Origin: an uncultured Shewanella sp.
GTDB lineage: Bacteria > Pseudomonadota > Gammaproteobacteria > Enterobacterales > Shewanellaceae
Direction of reading: 5' to 3'
Length of the DNA: 64,000 bases
NCBI GenBank assembly: GCA_947503555.1
Contig: CANNEE010000003.1
Span: 62,001-126,000 of the forward strand
Below are positions 35,673 to 45,115 of the stretch, one piece after another; position 1 is the first letter of the stretch; every line of letters begins with the position of its first letter. Position numbers and translations under genes: made by a program. The notes under the pieces are model-generated. The model did no database searches. It had not been told where the DNA came from and was given only the letters and a program-made list of their open reading frames with translations.

Positions 35673-38150
35673 ATGAAAGCTTTTGCACTGGCTTGCTCCA
35701 GCTTAGCGATTGCCATCTCTGGTGTGGTATCGGCGGCTGAAATTGAACTGAGCCATATTCAACGTTTAGGGCCAATTAATGAGGCCATGGCTGCGCCCTT
35801 ATCTAAAGGTGCTCACCAAAAAGCGCTGCGAGCCAATCTCGCCGAGCATTTAGCCGCACAAGCAGGGCAAGTGCCTGCTCAATCCTTAACTGTATTTAAT
35901 CAAGAGTTTCCATGGCAAACGGCCAGCAGCAAAACCAAAGGTGAAGGCTGGCTTGCCTATCGTTTGCCTGTTTCTGTCGATCGTTTTACTCAAGGTAGTT
36001 TAGCGATAGAAGGCCTAAGCCAACCTCAGGTTTATCTTAATGGTCAGCTGGTTGATGCTGGCGACAAGGTTGATTTGACCCTAGCCACAGGTGACTACCA
36101 AGTGCTGATTTTGGCCGACGGTCAGCAGCCTGATGCCGCTTTTAGCCTAGATTGGCAGGGCAAGAGTGAAGTCGACACCATCAATGTGGATGGTTATAGC
36201 AAACAAAGAGTGCTTGCCGACCAGCTTTATGATGCCAAAGTCATCTCTAGCCTGAACCTGTCACCCAATGCTAAGTACTATCTGCAATCGACGACCCAGT
36301 ATCAAGCAGAGCGAGGTGATAAGGCGATTAAGGTGACTAGCCTAAGAAAGCTGTCCGATAACAGTGTGGTTTACCGCTGGCAGGATAACCGCCCTAGCGG
36401 CGCGGTTTGGTCCGATAACAGTAAGCAGCTTGCCTTTGTGGCGAACAAACAGATTCAGGTGCTTAATATCGATGACTTGAGTCTAAAGGTTGTGGCCGAT
36501 GGGATGGATAATGTCTCAAGCCTTAGCTGGTATGACGATAGCTTATTGTTCAGTTGGCAAAAGCCGTTTAAGGCGGATGAGAATGCGACTTCGAAGCGTT
36601 TTCAGGCGTTGCAGGATCGCTGGAGTTACTGGCGTAACAATAGCCAGCTTTATCAGCTAGATATTCAATCTGGCTTTATTCGTCAGCTAACGGACAATAA
36701 ACTCAGCTCCAATCTGATGGATCTTAACAGCGAAAAAGGCCGCTTATTGTTGACTCGTTCTCCTGTGGATTACAGTGAGCCAGCCCATGGCTTGACTCAA
36801 TTAGTTGAGCTAAATCTTGCCGACTTGAGTGAAACTTTGATTGGCGAATATCGCACCTTTAATCAGGCGCTTTATGCTGATGATGGACTCTATATCACCG
36901 CTGGCCCTCGTTTTATGAAAGGCGCGGGCATTGAAAACCCGAATATTGAGGTCAATGACTATGATGGCCAGCTCTATTGGCGTGATGCTAACGGCAAGGT
37001 GACTGCGTTAAGTAAAAACTTTGACCCTGCCATTGGCGCTATGACTAAGCTTGCTAATGACGACTTGCTGCTTGCCGTCAAAGAGGGAGATAGGGCGCCA
37101 CTTTATCTGTTTGATCAGAGTAAGGCGCGTTTTAACAAGGTTAACGCCGGTGTCGATATGGTTGGCCAATACAGTGTGGCCTTAGATAAGGCTAAGCCTA
37201 TGTTGGTTTATGCGGGCACTTCGGCCACTGTACCGCAAAAAGCCTATAAGATGAGCCTGAAATCTAAGCGTAAGCAGCTGTTATTTGATAGTCAGCAGCA
37301 AAGCTATGCCAACACCGCATTTGGTGAGATCCAAGATTTCGATTTTACCAACAAGCATGGCCACAATATCGATGGCCGCGTTTATCTACCGGCCGATTTT
37401 GACTCGAGTAAAGAGTACCCTGCCTTAGTGTATTACTATGGTGGCACTTCTCCTGTCGGGCGTAACTTTACTGGTCGCTGGCCGTTTAATCTGTGGGCGG
37501 CTCAAGGCTATGTGGTGTATGTATTGCAGCCCAATGGCGCCACTGGCTATGGTCAGGCCTTTAGCGGTCGCCATGTGAATGCTTGGGGTAAATATAGCGC
37601 CGAAGATATTATCGAGGGGACTAAGGCGTTCTTAAAAGCGCATCCTTTTGTCGATGCTAAACGGGTTGGTAATATGGGCGCCTCCTATGGTGGCTTTATG
37701 ACCATGTATCTTGCTACGCAAACCGATATCTTCGCCGCTTCTATGTCCCATGCGGGGATCAGTAATCTGTCGGCTTATTGGGGCCATGGTTGGTGGGGCT
37801 ACGGTTATTCGGGCGTTGCGAGTCGCGGCAGCTTCCCTTGGAATAACCCTGAGCTTTACGTTAAGCAAAGCCCACTTTATCAAGCGGATAAGATCACTAC
37901 GCCGCTGCTGCTTATTCATGGTAACGCCGATACCAATGTACCAGTCGGTGAGAGCCACTATATGTACACAGCGCTAAAATTACTGGGTAAAGAGGTCGAG
38001 CTGGTGGAGTTTAACGGTCAAGATCACCATGTGAATGCGCGCGGTGCTCGCCTTGATTGGTGGGATACCACGCTCGCTTGGTTTGATATGAAGCTCAAGG
38101 GTGAGCCTCAGTGGTGGAACAAGTTATACCCAGAGACAAAACCTGAATAA
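35673..38150 (+). CDS. Secreted S9 family peptidase (prolyl oligopeptidase type)
   Basis: A signal peptide ends near VVSAAE at residue 22. The central region is a beta-propeller-like domain. The C-terminal hydrolase domain has the nucleophile motif NMGASYGGFMTMYLA, the acid in LLIHGNADTNVPVGES and the histidine in GQDHHVN, so the Ser-Asp-His triad is complete. The 825-residue length suits the dipeptidyl-peptidase/acylaminoacyl-peptidase group. It probably breaks peptides in the periplasm for nutrition. The gene is monocistronic, with a strong terminator after it. Confidence 0.92.
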   Translation: MKAFALACSSLAIAISGVVSAAEIELSHIQRLGPINEAMAAPLSKGAHQKALRANLAEHLAAQAGQVPAQSLTVFNQEFPWQTASSKTKGEGWLAYRLPVSVDRFTQGSLAIEGLSQPQVYLNGQLVDAGDKVDLTLATGDYQVLILADGQQPDAAFSLDWQGKSEVDTINVDGYSKQRVLADQLYDAKVISSLNLSPNAKYYLQSTTQYQAERGDKAIKVTSLRKLSDNSVVYRWQDNRPSGAVWSDNSKQLAFVANKQIQVLNIDDLSLKVVADGMDNVSSLSWYDDSLLFSWQKPFKADENATSKRFQALQDRWSYWRNNSQLYQLDIQSGFIRQLTDNKLSSNLMDLNSEKGRLLLTRSPVDYSEPAHGLTQLVELNLADLSETLIGEYRTFNQALYADDGLYITAGPRFMKGAGIENPNIEVNDYDGQLYWRDANGKVTALSKNFDPAIGAMTKLANDDLLLAVKEGDRAPLYLFDQSKARFNKVNAGVDMVGQYSVALDKAKPMLVYAGTSATVPQKAYKMSLKSKRKQLLFDSQQQSYANTAFGEIQDFDFTNKHGHNIDGRVYLPADFDSSKEYPALVYYYGGTSPVGRNFTGRWPFNLWAAQGYVVYVLQPNGATGYGQAFSGRHVNAWGKYSAEDIIEGTKAFLKAHPFVDAKRVGNMGASYGGFMTMYLATQTDIFAASMSHAGISNLSAYWGHGWWGYGYSGVASRGSFPWNNPELYVKQSPLYQADKITTPLLLIHGNADTNVPVGESHYMYTALKLLGKEVELVEFNGQDHHVNARGARLDWWDTTLAWFDMKLKGEPQWWNKLYPETKPE

Positions 38151-38174
38151 ACAATTGATTAATATACGCTAGTT

Positions 38175-38209
38175 AAAAGCTCCCAAGTCTTCTGCTTGGG
38201 AGCTTTTTT
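38175..38209 (+). terminator. Intrinsic terminator after the S9 peptidase gene
   Basis: Stem AAAAGCTCCCAAG/CTTGGGAGCTTTT with a 7-base loop, followed by TT. Confidence 0.85.
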
Positions 38210-38221
38210 GTACTAGCTGCT

Positions 38222-38398
38222 TGGCTGTGGTTGCGAGTACAGAAGGCTTGCGAGTTATTAGAAACGACACGTCTCCCCTTTGAGTCTATTGCTCACCAAG
38301 TTGGCTACGAGGATGTGACGGCTTGCCGTAAGGTGTTTGTAAAATTGCTGGGCCTAACACCTGTGGCCTTTAGAAGGCGTTTTGCTCAGCAGCTTTAG
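38222..38398 (+). pseudogene. Remnant of an AraC/GlxA-type regulator (C-terminal HTH only)
   Basis: An open stretch too short to be listed as a normal gene encodes WLRVQKACELLETTRLPFES, then IAHQVGYEDVTACRKVFVKL and LGLTPVAFRRRFAQQL, ending at TAG 38396-38398. This is the second helix-turn-helix of a GlxA/FtrA-type AraC protein. No start, sensor domain or first helix-turn-helix lies upstream; the S9 terminator is there instead. It is therefore a degraded gene end. Confidence 0.75.
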
Positions 38399-38411
38399 GT
38401 GTTGATTTGAG

Positions 38412-38442
38412 AATATAAAAGGCCAGTGTATATTCACTGGCC
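38412..38442 (-). terminator. Terminator for the DUF4397 lipoprotein gene
   Basis: Stem GGCCAGTG/CACTGGCC with a 6-base loop; read on the minus strand it is followed by TTTTATATT. It lies 35 bases after the DUF4397 stop codon. Confidence 0.7.
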
Positions 38443-38476
38443 CAATGCTTGTTATTAGGGGTTATTGATTGTCACC

Positions 38477-39865
38477 TTACTCGGTGATCTCATTGACTAA
38501 TAAATCAAAGGTAGAGGCTGAGTCGCTAATGGCGATCGCTTGGTAGACCTTGGCATTCTCTAACGTGATTTCCGCCGGGCCAATCACAGCAGTTTTACTA
38601 TCTGGCGCAGTCACAGTGACATAATAAGTACCTGCTGCCACATAAACCTGCTGGGCGCTTTGTTTATAGGTGAAATCCTCTAACGCAGGTGAGCTCGATG
38701 TAATATCCATTGAGGCGGTAAGATAGATGTCCACTGCAGCCGCTGCTGGGTTCTGAGCGGCGTGTAGTATGTTTAATACTGCGCTGGTTGCGACTTTTCT
38801 TCTTTCGTCCATGATCACCAATGGCTCTATACTGGCTAGCAGGTTTACCGCGTAAACGCTGTAGTCCATACCTTTCATGAAAGCGACATCTTCGGCATTA
38901 ATAACGGTTAGGTTAGCGGGATCATCGCCAGCATAAACTGTGACATCATAGCTTCCACCATCTATAGCTGCGTAGGGCGTGGAGATAGCTTTAAAGTCCA
39001 GATTCGATATGGCTTCAGTACCATTAAGGGCTGCATCGACCTGAGGTGCATCATAGACTAAGTGGCCAACTCTTAACTGAGCTTTTTCTGAGGTGTTATA
39101 GAGGGTTGAGCTTGTTGTGCCATCCATTACCAGTAGTTTTACTGGGGATGAGCCATCAACCTCATTGGTATTGGGAATGGCGGCAATGGTGAGCTCGGCG
39201 TTGGCTGCTAAGGGGATTGTGCCAGAATCAAAGGCCACTGTTTTGGTGCCTGATAAGGTTAAGCGAATTTGGTAATCACCGTTGGCAATATTCACCACAC
39301 CTGTGCTGTCTTTAAATCCAAGTGTTGCTAATGGTGCTTCGGTATTGATGTCAGCGTTAGGTGCGGTGACATAAAGGTCGACATCAGGAACGCCACCTGA
39401 GGCATGTACCACTTGCACATCCAGGCTAGAGTCCGAAGCCGTGCCCATTTTAGGTCGAGTGATAATTAAGGGCTCGACTGGATAACTGCTGGCGCTGTCG
39501 GCTTCACCTATGACCATGACAGTGTATTTTTCCATATCGGAAAGAGACAAGCTGGTGGATGGGATCACGGTTGCGACTTCACCACTAGGGAGCTGAACAT
39601 CCACTTGCACTGTGTTATCGCCTGAATTCAACATCAAATATCCCGATGCTTGACCATAGTCGACGTTATTAAGTGTTTGGCTACCATTGATGGTGACATT
39701 GGCTAGAGGTGCATCTTTTGACGCATGAACTGCTTGCAAGTACGAAGAAGTGATTGGAGCGACTATTGGGGTGCTGGATGAGCTATCTGAGCCACAGCCG
39801 CTGAGTAACATGCTAGATAAACCTAGGTATGATGCAAGCATGAATTTATTGGTGTTGATGTTCAT
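38477..39865 (-). CDS. DUF4397 repeat lipoprotein
   Basis: A signal with lipobox LLSGC precedes a serine-rich linker. The mature part repeats a DUF4397 pattern: YLQAVHASKDAPLANVTING, VQVVHASGGVPDVDLYVTAP, LRVGHLVYDAPQVDAALNG and LNILHAAQNPAAAAVDIYLT. So four related modules of about 100 residues each can be counted. DUF4397 proteins are secreted or surface-exposed with no settled function. It is a single gene with its own terminator. Confidence 0.88.
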   Translation of the reverse strand: MNINTNKFMLASYLGLSSMLLSGCGSDSSSSTPIVAPITSSYLQAVHASKDAPLANVTINGSQTLNNVDYGQASGYLMLNSGDNTVQVDVQLPSGEVATVIPSTSLSLSDMEKYTVMVIGEADSASSYPVEPLIITRPKMGTASDSSLDVQVVHASGGVPDVDLYVTAPNADINTEAPLATLGFKDSTGVVNIANGDYQIRLTLSGTKTVAFDSGTIPLAANAELTIAAIPNTNEVDGSSPVKLLVMDGTTSSTLYNTSEKAQLRVGHLVYDAPQVDAALNGTEAISNLDFKAISTPYAAIDGGSYDVTVYAGDDPANLTVINAEDVAFMKGMDYSVYAVNLLASIEPLVIMDERRKVATSAVLNILHAAQNPAAAAVDIYLTASMDITSSSPALEDFTYKQSAQQVYVAAGTYYVTVTAPDSKTAVIGPAEITLENAKVYQAIAISDSASTFDLLVNEITE

Positions 39866-40096
39866 TTTGCTATCTCCAAAATTGGCTTGGTATTAATCTT
39901 TAAGGCAATTGTTTTACAGCTGGCATTGCACTTTAAGCTCTTGGGTCTTTATGAGTGGATTAGCTAGTAATACGCGGTATTTGGTGAAAGGATCACTGTC
40001 TTGCTGATTATTGAACTCGAAAATCGATGGAAGTATTGAGCAAAGCGAGGTGAATGCCTACAATGGCGCGAGTTTCATTTGATAAAGACCAAGATT

Positions 40097-40345
40097 ATGA
40101 CGGATACAAAAGCTAAACCAGATTTACCCGATCGCCTTTCAATCGACCCTCGCAGTCGTTATCACGTTGCTGAAATTTTTGAGCACGATATTGGTATTCG
40201 CATCAATGGCAAAGAGCGTAACGATGTAGAAGAATATTGCATTAGCCAAGGTTGGGTGAAAGTCGCCTCTCACAAGGCATTAGACCGCCGCGGTCAGCCA
40301 TTGCTTTTAACTGTAAAAGGCACAGTGGAGCCGTTTTACAAATAA
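40097..40345 (+). CDS. DUF3297 family small protein
   Basis: An 82-residue protein beginning MTDTKAKPDLPDRLSIDPRS; the upstream in-frame extension to 40079 lacks support. DRLSIDPRSRYH and the C-terminal GQPLLLTVKGTVEPFYK match the DUF3297 family. The family is common in gammaproteobacteria and its function is unknown. A terminator follows. Confidence 0.85.
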   Translation: MTDTKAKPDLPDRLSIDPRSRYHVAEIFEHDIGIRINGKERNDVEEYCISQGWVKVASHKALDRRGQPLLLTVKGTVEPFYK

Positions 40346-40381
40346 GGTTGTTAGCCTGTTTGACTAGCTTATAAAGATGAT

Positions 40382-40412
40382 AAAGGGAACTTATTAGTTC
40401 CCTTTGCTTTTT
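40382..40412 (+). terminator. Intrinsic terminator after the DUF3297 gene
   Basis: Stem AAAGGGAAC/GTTCCCTTT with a 6-base loop followed by GCTTTTT. Confidence 0.8.
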
Positions 40413-40431
40413 CTAAAGCCAATGCTCGATA

Positions 40432-40995
40432 TCAGCTTGGTGTCAGAGCTTTGCAGTAGAGGCGTAGCGGCCCTTCAATCATCTCGATATTAAGTTCAGT
40501 TCTATCTTGATTGCACTTCATTGCTAGCGCAAAACCATGGAGATAATCCACCAGTAAACAGAGCCCATCAAACGCCTGAGTCTCATCTAGCGCCAATGGA
40601 CTGATGATGCTGTTAAACCTCTGCTGAAAAACTTCGGCTGGCCCTTCAAATTTTATCGATAGTAGTGTTTCCAATAGCCCTGAATATTGATTGAGAAGGG
40701 TAAGGTAGCTGAAGCTCAGCTGCTTAAGCTCTGTAAACCAATCTTGATTACCCTTTGGCTGATAGATATCACTGACAAGGGAGATAGTGATGGCCTCGAG
40801 CAGGGCATTCTTATTTTTAAAGTAGTAATAGATAGCCATCGCATCTACTCCAAGGGAAGAGGCTAATAGCCTGATACTTGGTACCTTTCCATCCTTCTTC
40901 ATTAGCACTTTGGCTTGCTGCATGATGGCTTCACTACTCAATAGACTCGTGGTTGCCTTGGGACGACCGCGCTGTTTTTTATCCTTGACGTCCAT
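40432..40995 (-). CDS. TetR family regulator
   Basis: The N-terminus (KDKKQRGRPKATTSLLSSEA) leads into a TetR helix-turn-helix: GKVPSIRLLASSLGVDAMAIYYYFKNKNALLEAI. The C-terminal part resembles the TetR_C tetracycline-repressor-like group. It is divergent from the dihydrofolate-reductase-like gene, and a perfect 31-bp palindrome lies in the gap. It probably represses that neighbour and itself. Confidence 0.88.
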   Translation of the reverse strand: MDVKDKKQRGRPKATTSLLSSEAIMQQAKVLMKKDGKVPSIRLLASSLGVDAMAIYYYFKNKNALLEAITISLVSDIYQPKGNQDWFTELKQLSFSYLTLLNQYSGLLETLLSIKFEGPAEVFQQRFNSIISPLALDETQAFDGLCLLVDYLHGFALAMKCNQDRTELNIEMIEGPLRLYCKALTPS

Positions 40996-41012
40996 TTATT
41001 TCTCTCGTTAGA

Positions 41013-41043
41013 ATAATTATTTCTACAGTGTAGAAATAATTAT
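41013..41043. promoter_or_regulatory. Perfect 31-bp palindromic operator between tetR and the DHFR-like gene
   Basis: Arms ATAATTATTTCTACA and TGTAGAAATAATTAT flank a single central G. It starts 18 bases upstream of the TetR start and 46 bases upstream of the DHFR-like start. It must cover one or both promoters. Confidence 0.75.
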
Positions 41044-41088
41044 ATTATTAAACCTTGGCATTGCCAAGTGGATATTTAGGAAATCAAG

Positions 41089-41622
41089 ATGTCAAATATC
41101 GTATACATAGCAACTAGCTTAGATGGTTATATCGCAGATAAAGAGAATAAACTCGATTGGCTGATGGAGACACCAAACCCAGACGAAGATGACTTTGGGT
41201 TTCAAGCATTTATGGACAGTGTTGATGCCGTGGTGATGGGAAGAAATACACTAGATGTGGTATTAAGCTTTGATGGTCCTTGGCCCTACACTAAGCCATT
41301 GTTTGTGTTAAGCAATACTTTAACCTCAGTACCTAAAGGCTATGAGGATAAAGTAACCATAATCAGTGGCGAGCCTAAGCAGATAGTGCCCCAGCTTAAA
41401 GAGCAAGGTTTTGAGCGCCTTTATATCGATGGCGGGCGTACCATACAGGGGTTTATGCAGCAAGATCTTATCGACGAGATGATCATTACTACTATACCTA
41501 CTGTACTAGGCGGAGGTATTCCCTTATTTGGTGACTTAGAGAAGCCTGTTAAATTTAAACATATGAAGTCCGAGCGTTTTCTAGACTGCATAGTGAAGAA
41601 TCACTTTGTTAGACAAGGCTAA
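41089..41622 (+). CDS. Dihydrofolate reductase / RibD C-terminal-like protein
   Basis: MSNIVYIATSLDGYIADKENKLDWL is the N-terminal strand and loop of the RibD_C/DHFR-like group; DAVVMGRNTLDVVLSF and ERLYIDGGRTIQGFMQQDLIDEMIITTIPTVLGGGIPLF complete the NADPH-binding fold. Its 177 residues are usual. Such proteins reduce unidentified substrates, and some give antifolate tolerance. Control by the divergent TetR is inferred from the palindrome. Confidence 0.88.
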   Translation: MSNIVYIATSLDGYIADKENKLDWLMETPNPDEDDFGFQAFMDSVDAVVMGRNTLDVVLSFDGPWPYTKPLFVLSNTLTSVPKGYEDKVTIISGEPKQIVPQLKEQGFERLYIDGGRTIQGFMQQDLIDEMIITTIPTVLGGGIPLFGDLEKPVKFKHMKSERFLDCIVKNHFVRQG

Positions 41623-41654
41623 TTTTTCGCCTTGGAGTGCAGGTGGTGACGGGC

Positions 41655-41700
41655 ATAAAAGGCTTCTGTTTGTAGAGAAAAGTGTATAGAAGCCTTTTAT
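41655..41700. terminator. Bidirectional terminator between the DHFR-like and DUF1059 genes
   Basis: Arms ATAAAAGGCTTCT (41655-41667) and AGAAGCCTTTTAT (41688-41700) around a 20-base loop lie between two convergent genes. Confidence 0.65.
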
Positions 41701-41721
41701 GTTTAGAGCAGATGAAGTGAG

Positions 41722-41916
41722 TTATTTAGGAGGTGTGCCTTCCTTAAATTCCTTCATGATATTATCTCTAAATTCTTGGCTATCTTCATATCCATGAACT
41801 TTACAGCCATGTTCTACCACAGCTTGAAGAAGTTCCTCTTTAGTATCTGCTGCCAAGGCTACCGAGCACTTCACATCGCCCGGATAGTCTCTACAGTCAA
41901 TATAGTATCTAGACAT
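41722..41916 (-). CDS. DUF1059 family small protein
   Basis: A 64-residue protein starting MSRYYIDCRDYPGDVKCSVALAADTKEELLQAV, with HGCKVHGYEDSQEFRDNI later. This is the DUF1059 pattern, including the conserved cysteines. Function is unknown. It is a single gene convergent with the DHFR-like gene. Confidence 0.82.
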   Translation of the reverse strand: MSRYYIDCRDYPGDVKCSVALAADTKEELLQAVVEHGCKVHGYEDSQEFRDNIMKEFKEGTPPK

Positions 41917-42140
41917 ATTAATATACCTTGTTAACTGGAGATGGGGTGACTCGTAAAAAGCAATTACTTCGCTGTAAGTTATTGTGCAATAACTGGTTAT
42001 CTTAGTCTTGAGTAGACCGTTATTTGTATCTCTATACTGAGTTCAGTTGCGGTATGACTTACATAGATAAGTATAGAAGAGCTGGTGTGAAACACAGCTT
42101 TATCGCTGAGTATGGCGTGCTTTTTTGCGTTGGCAAAAAG

Positions 42141-44738
42141 CTAATTAATAATAGGTTCAAACCCTTGTCTAGTCGTGCTTTTTGACTTGGCTATATACAT
42201 TTGTTTGTCTGCTTCTTCTAGCATAACTTCTGCCGATTGTGGCTGATTTAGATCTAGACTACTGATACCGCAGCTAATTCCCATTGGATAGCTAGGCTGA
42301 TGTTGTGCTGAAAGCTTTTTGAGGTCGGTATTGATGAGCTCGCATATGGAGCAAACCTTTGATTGCTTACATCCTTTAAATATCACCACGAACTCATCAC
42401 CGCCTATACGGCATAACTCATCTTCTGAGCGAATATGAGCCCGTATCGTTTTCACCACGTTGAGAATGTACTTGTCACCTTCTTTATGGCCATAGCTGTC
42501 ATTGATATTTTTCAGTGCATCGAGATCCATATAGCAGAGACATAGGGGACGTTGTCGCTGAACACTTTCGGCAATTGCCTGCTTAAAGTAGCTGTAGAAG
42601 AAGGTGCGAGTTTTAGTGTGAGTGAGGCTGTCTGTAACAGCTTGGACCGATAAACGGCGATTGAAACTCGCTTGCAGCTTGATTTTAAAGGCCTGAAATA
42701 TCACTAAAATGAGCAAAGTAATGAGTAGGGTTCCGCCAATAATGAGTAGCTGCTTGTTACGTTCAAAGAAGCCTACTTTGTGGTTAATGACGGTGATATT
42801 GTCGGGCAGATTTCCTTGACTGTAATTAAAACGTTTGAGTTGAGCCTCATCGATGAGTGGTTTGACGGGGCTTTTTGTGATGACTGGTAACTCTTGGGTG
42901 GTTTTGCCTTGGAGTATATCGAGTACCATAGCTCCTGCGGTTGCACCTTGATCATAACCACTGGTGATGGCTCCTGCCACAATACCTTCGCCAGCATAGA
43001 AATCCCAAAAGCCTAACATAGGACGATTAGCACTGTTATTGAGCATTTTGATGCTACTGGCATAGGAGAACTTGTGGTTATTTTTATCTGTGGTAAATGA
43101 CATTAATAGTATAAGGGTATCTTCACTTAGCTGGCTGATAGTTGCCTGTAATTGCTGCATTGAGATAGCGGGTGTTTCAAAAACGGTTAACCAAGAGGGC
43201 AACTGAGGCTTCACTTGTGCCAGCTTTAAACTGTTGGCTTTGCCTGTAGTGGTTTGATCGTTAATGACATAGAGCCTGCGTGTTTCAGGAAACAGGCTTA
43301 GCCCTAAGTTGATTGTGCCCAGTATGTCATAGGACTCGGTCACTCCTGTGATATTAAATGCGTTGATTTGCTCAGGGTTATTAAGGAAGTTGACCCCGCA
43401 GAAGATAATCGGCACACCTGGAAAGAGGATGCTGCGGTAACGCTGGGCAAATTGAAATGCATTATCGTCGGCAACCAGTACGACATCTAATGACTGTTGC
43501 TGATATTTACTCTGATATAGCAGCAGAAGGTCATTAATATAGGCCCTATCGTTAAAACGTTTGGTGTCCATAAATTCGGTGGAGACTTTGAGTTTCTTTT
43601 CGCTAGCCGATAGGGCATCTTTAGCGCCTGCCAGAATAGAACGGGTCCATTTGTCGTCGAAAGAGTAGGAGAGCAACATTAAAATATGACTATCAGAGTC
43701 ATAGGAGATATTTTTTACCAATGCCTGCTTAGGCAGGTTGGTTGCAGGCAAATTAAATCTTTGCAGTTGTCGATAGTCGACTAGGAGTCGATTGCCGCCA
43801 CCTTGCTGGGCTGCTATCTCGCTAGGCTGAATCCCTAAAAGTATGTTAACTCCCATCTCGCCAGCGGCTTCGCCGTGAAGGTAGCCTGAGGTAACCATTC
43901 CACCTAAGATGCCATGGTTAAAATAAAAATCCCAAACGCTATAGATGGGAACACTACTCGCTTTACTAAGACGCTCTGCCGTAGACTGTGGCGAGTAATA
44001 GGTACCTTGATTATCCAGCGCATAGGTGAGTAGCAAGACTATGGTGTCTGGGGTTAATTGTGATACCTGCTGTTCTAAGGATGTGATGGGGTCATCATTT
44101 AGCTGGATATACTCTAAAGGAAGAGAAGTGCTGCGCATTATTTCTTTGGCTTGCTGGCTAAAAATTTGCCCAGTGACTGTCTTGTCATTGATAACAACAA
44201 CCCTGTTCACATTAGGTTGTATCGTGAGGGCGAACTCTAGGGTCTCTTTAATATCAAAATGCTCTTTGACTCCAGTAGCCATATTGGCTGGATGATTATC
44301 ATGGCTGATGTTTTGTGAGCCACAATAGACGATGGGAATATCAACTGCGAAGCTAGAGTACTCACGCATATAATTGATGGCATTATCATCACAGGCAATG
44401 ATTAAATCGAAGTGGGTTTGAGAAAACTTCTCTTTGTACAAGCCTATCAATTTGCTCATATAACTTGCTGAGCTATTACGTTTGGTATCCATGTATTCGA
44501 TAAAAATATCGGCATGGGGGTAGGTATGGTGAATAGCGTTTTCAATACCACTAGTGACTTGATCTGACCATACATAGCCCTTGTGGTAGGAGTTGAGAAT
44601 TAAAATTTGAGGTGATGAAGATTGGGCTGCAATCACAGTGATTGTTGAGGCGAGACATAATAGGGCAACAAGCACTCCCTTTAGGAGTCGTTGCTTAACA
44701 TGCTGGTAGCCAAAACAAAACTCAAACCTTAATTGCAT
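42141..44738 (-). CDS. Diguanylate cyclase with two tandem ABC substrate-binding sensor domains
   Basis: After a signal/anchor (VLVALLCLASTITVIAAQ) there are two related periplasmic modules of about 300 residues each. The first begins QILILNSYHKGYVWSDQVTS, the second HILMLLSYSFDDKWTRSILA; both contain EYMDTKR or EFMDTKR and a DDNA motif. A transmembrane helix (LLIIGGTLLITLLILVIFQAF) near residue 665 leads to the GGDEF domain. The active site is RIGGDEF and the RSED sequence five residues before gives an RxxD inhibitory site. The protein should make cyclic di-GMP in response to a periplasmic ligand. It is monocistronic. Confidence 0.88.
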   Translation of the reverse strand: MQLRFEFCFGYQHVKQRLLKGVLVALLCLASTITVIAAQSSSPQILILNSYHKGYVWSDQVTSGIENAIHHTYPHADIFIEYMDTKRNSSASYMSKLIGLYKEKFSQTHFDLIIACDDNAINYMREYSSFAVDIPIVYCGSQNISHDNHPANMATGVKEHFDIKETLEFALTIQPNVNRVVVINDKTVTGQIFSQQAKEIMRSTSLPLEYIQLNDDPITSLEQQVSQLTPDTIVLLLTYALDNQGTYYSPQSTAERLSKASSVPIYSVWDFYFNHGILGGMVTSGYLHGEAAGEMGVNILLGIQPSEIAAQQGGGNRLLVDYRQLQRFNLPATNLPKQALVKNISYDSDSHILMLLSYSFDDKWTRSILAGAKDALSASEKKLKVSTEFMDTKRFNDRAYINDLLLLYQSKYQQQSLDVVLVADDNAFQFAQRYRSILFPGVPIIFCGVNFLNNPEQINAFNITGVTESYDILGTINLGLSLFPETRRLYVINDQTTTGKANSLKLAQVKPQLPSWLTVFETPAISMQQLQATISQLSEDTLILLMSFTTDKNNHKFSYASSIKMLNNSANRPMLGFWDFYAGEGIVAGAITSGYDQGATAGAMVLDILQGKTTQELPVITKSPVKPLIDEAQLKRFNYSQGNLPDNITVINHKVGFFERNKQLLIIGGTLLITLLILVIFQAFKIKLQASFNRRLSVQAVTDSLTHTKTRTFFYSYFKQAIAESVQRQRPLCLCYMDLDALKNINDSYGHKEGDKYILNVVKTIRAHIRSEDELCRIGGDEFVVIFKGCKQSKVCSICELINTDLKKLSAQHQPSYPMGISCGISSLDLNQPQSAEVMLEEADKQMYIAKSKSTTRQGFEPIIN

Positions 44739-45115
44739 TGAAAAAAGACTCTATTATTAGTTCTATAAGCATCCTTTTGTTATTTGAGCTCAGCATGAAG
44801 ATAGGATGATATGTTCCACTTCCAAGGCTAAGTCTTTCGTCCTAACTTCAAGCTTAGAATATCTCACAAAAAATGTGTGGTTTTTAGTCGGTTAGCCTTG
44901 TCAGATCATAGAAGAATATGAGGCTTATCAAGCTTACTCTGATTAGTGATTTATAAGATTGCGTTTCTGGCCGTTTGAGCTAGCAATGATAAATGCTGGC
45001 AGAAAAAGCGGTAGGAGCCGAGCGCAAAGGAAGGCGCAAATTGGGCTTGATTAATTAAGGTCCAAGAGTAAGCTCTGTTTAACCTTTGTTTACTGTTTTA
45101 CAAGGATGATTGTTG
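44739..45115. other. Intergenic region between divergent GGDEF and DOPA-dioxygenase-like genes
   Basis: A 377-base gap with no recognisable RNA, repeat or reading frame. It should hold the promoters of both neighbours. Confidence 0.4.

Noticed and set aside
42112-42144. Hairpin GCTTTTTTGC/GCAAAAAGC after the GGDEF gene as a terminator
   Set aside because: The T-rich part is inside the stem and no T tract follows on the minus strand, so I did not list it as a terminator.
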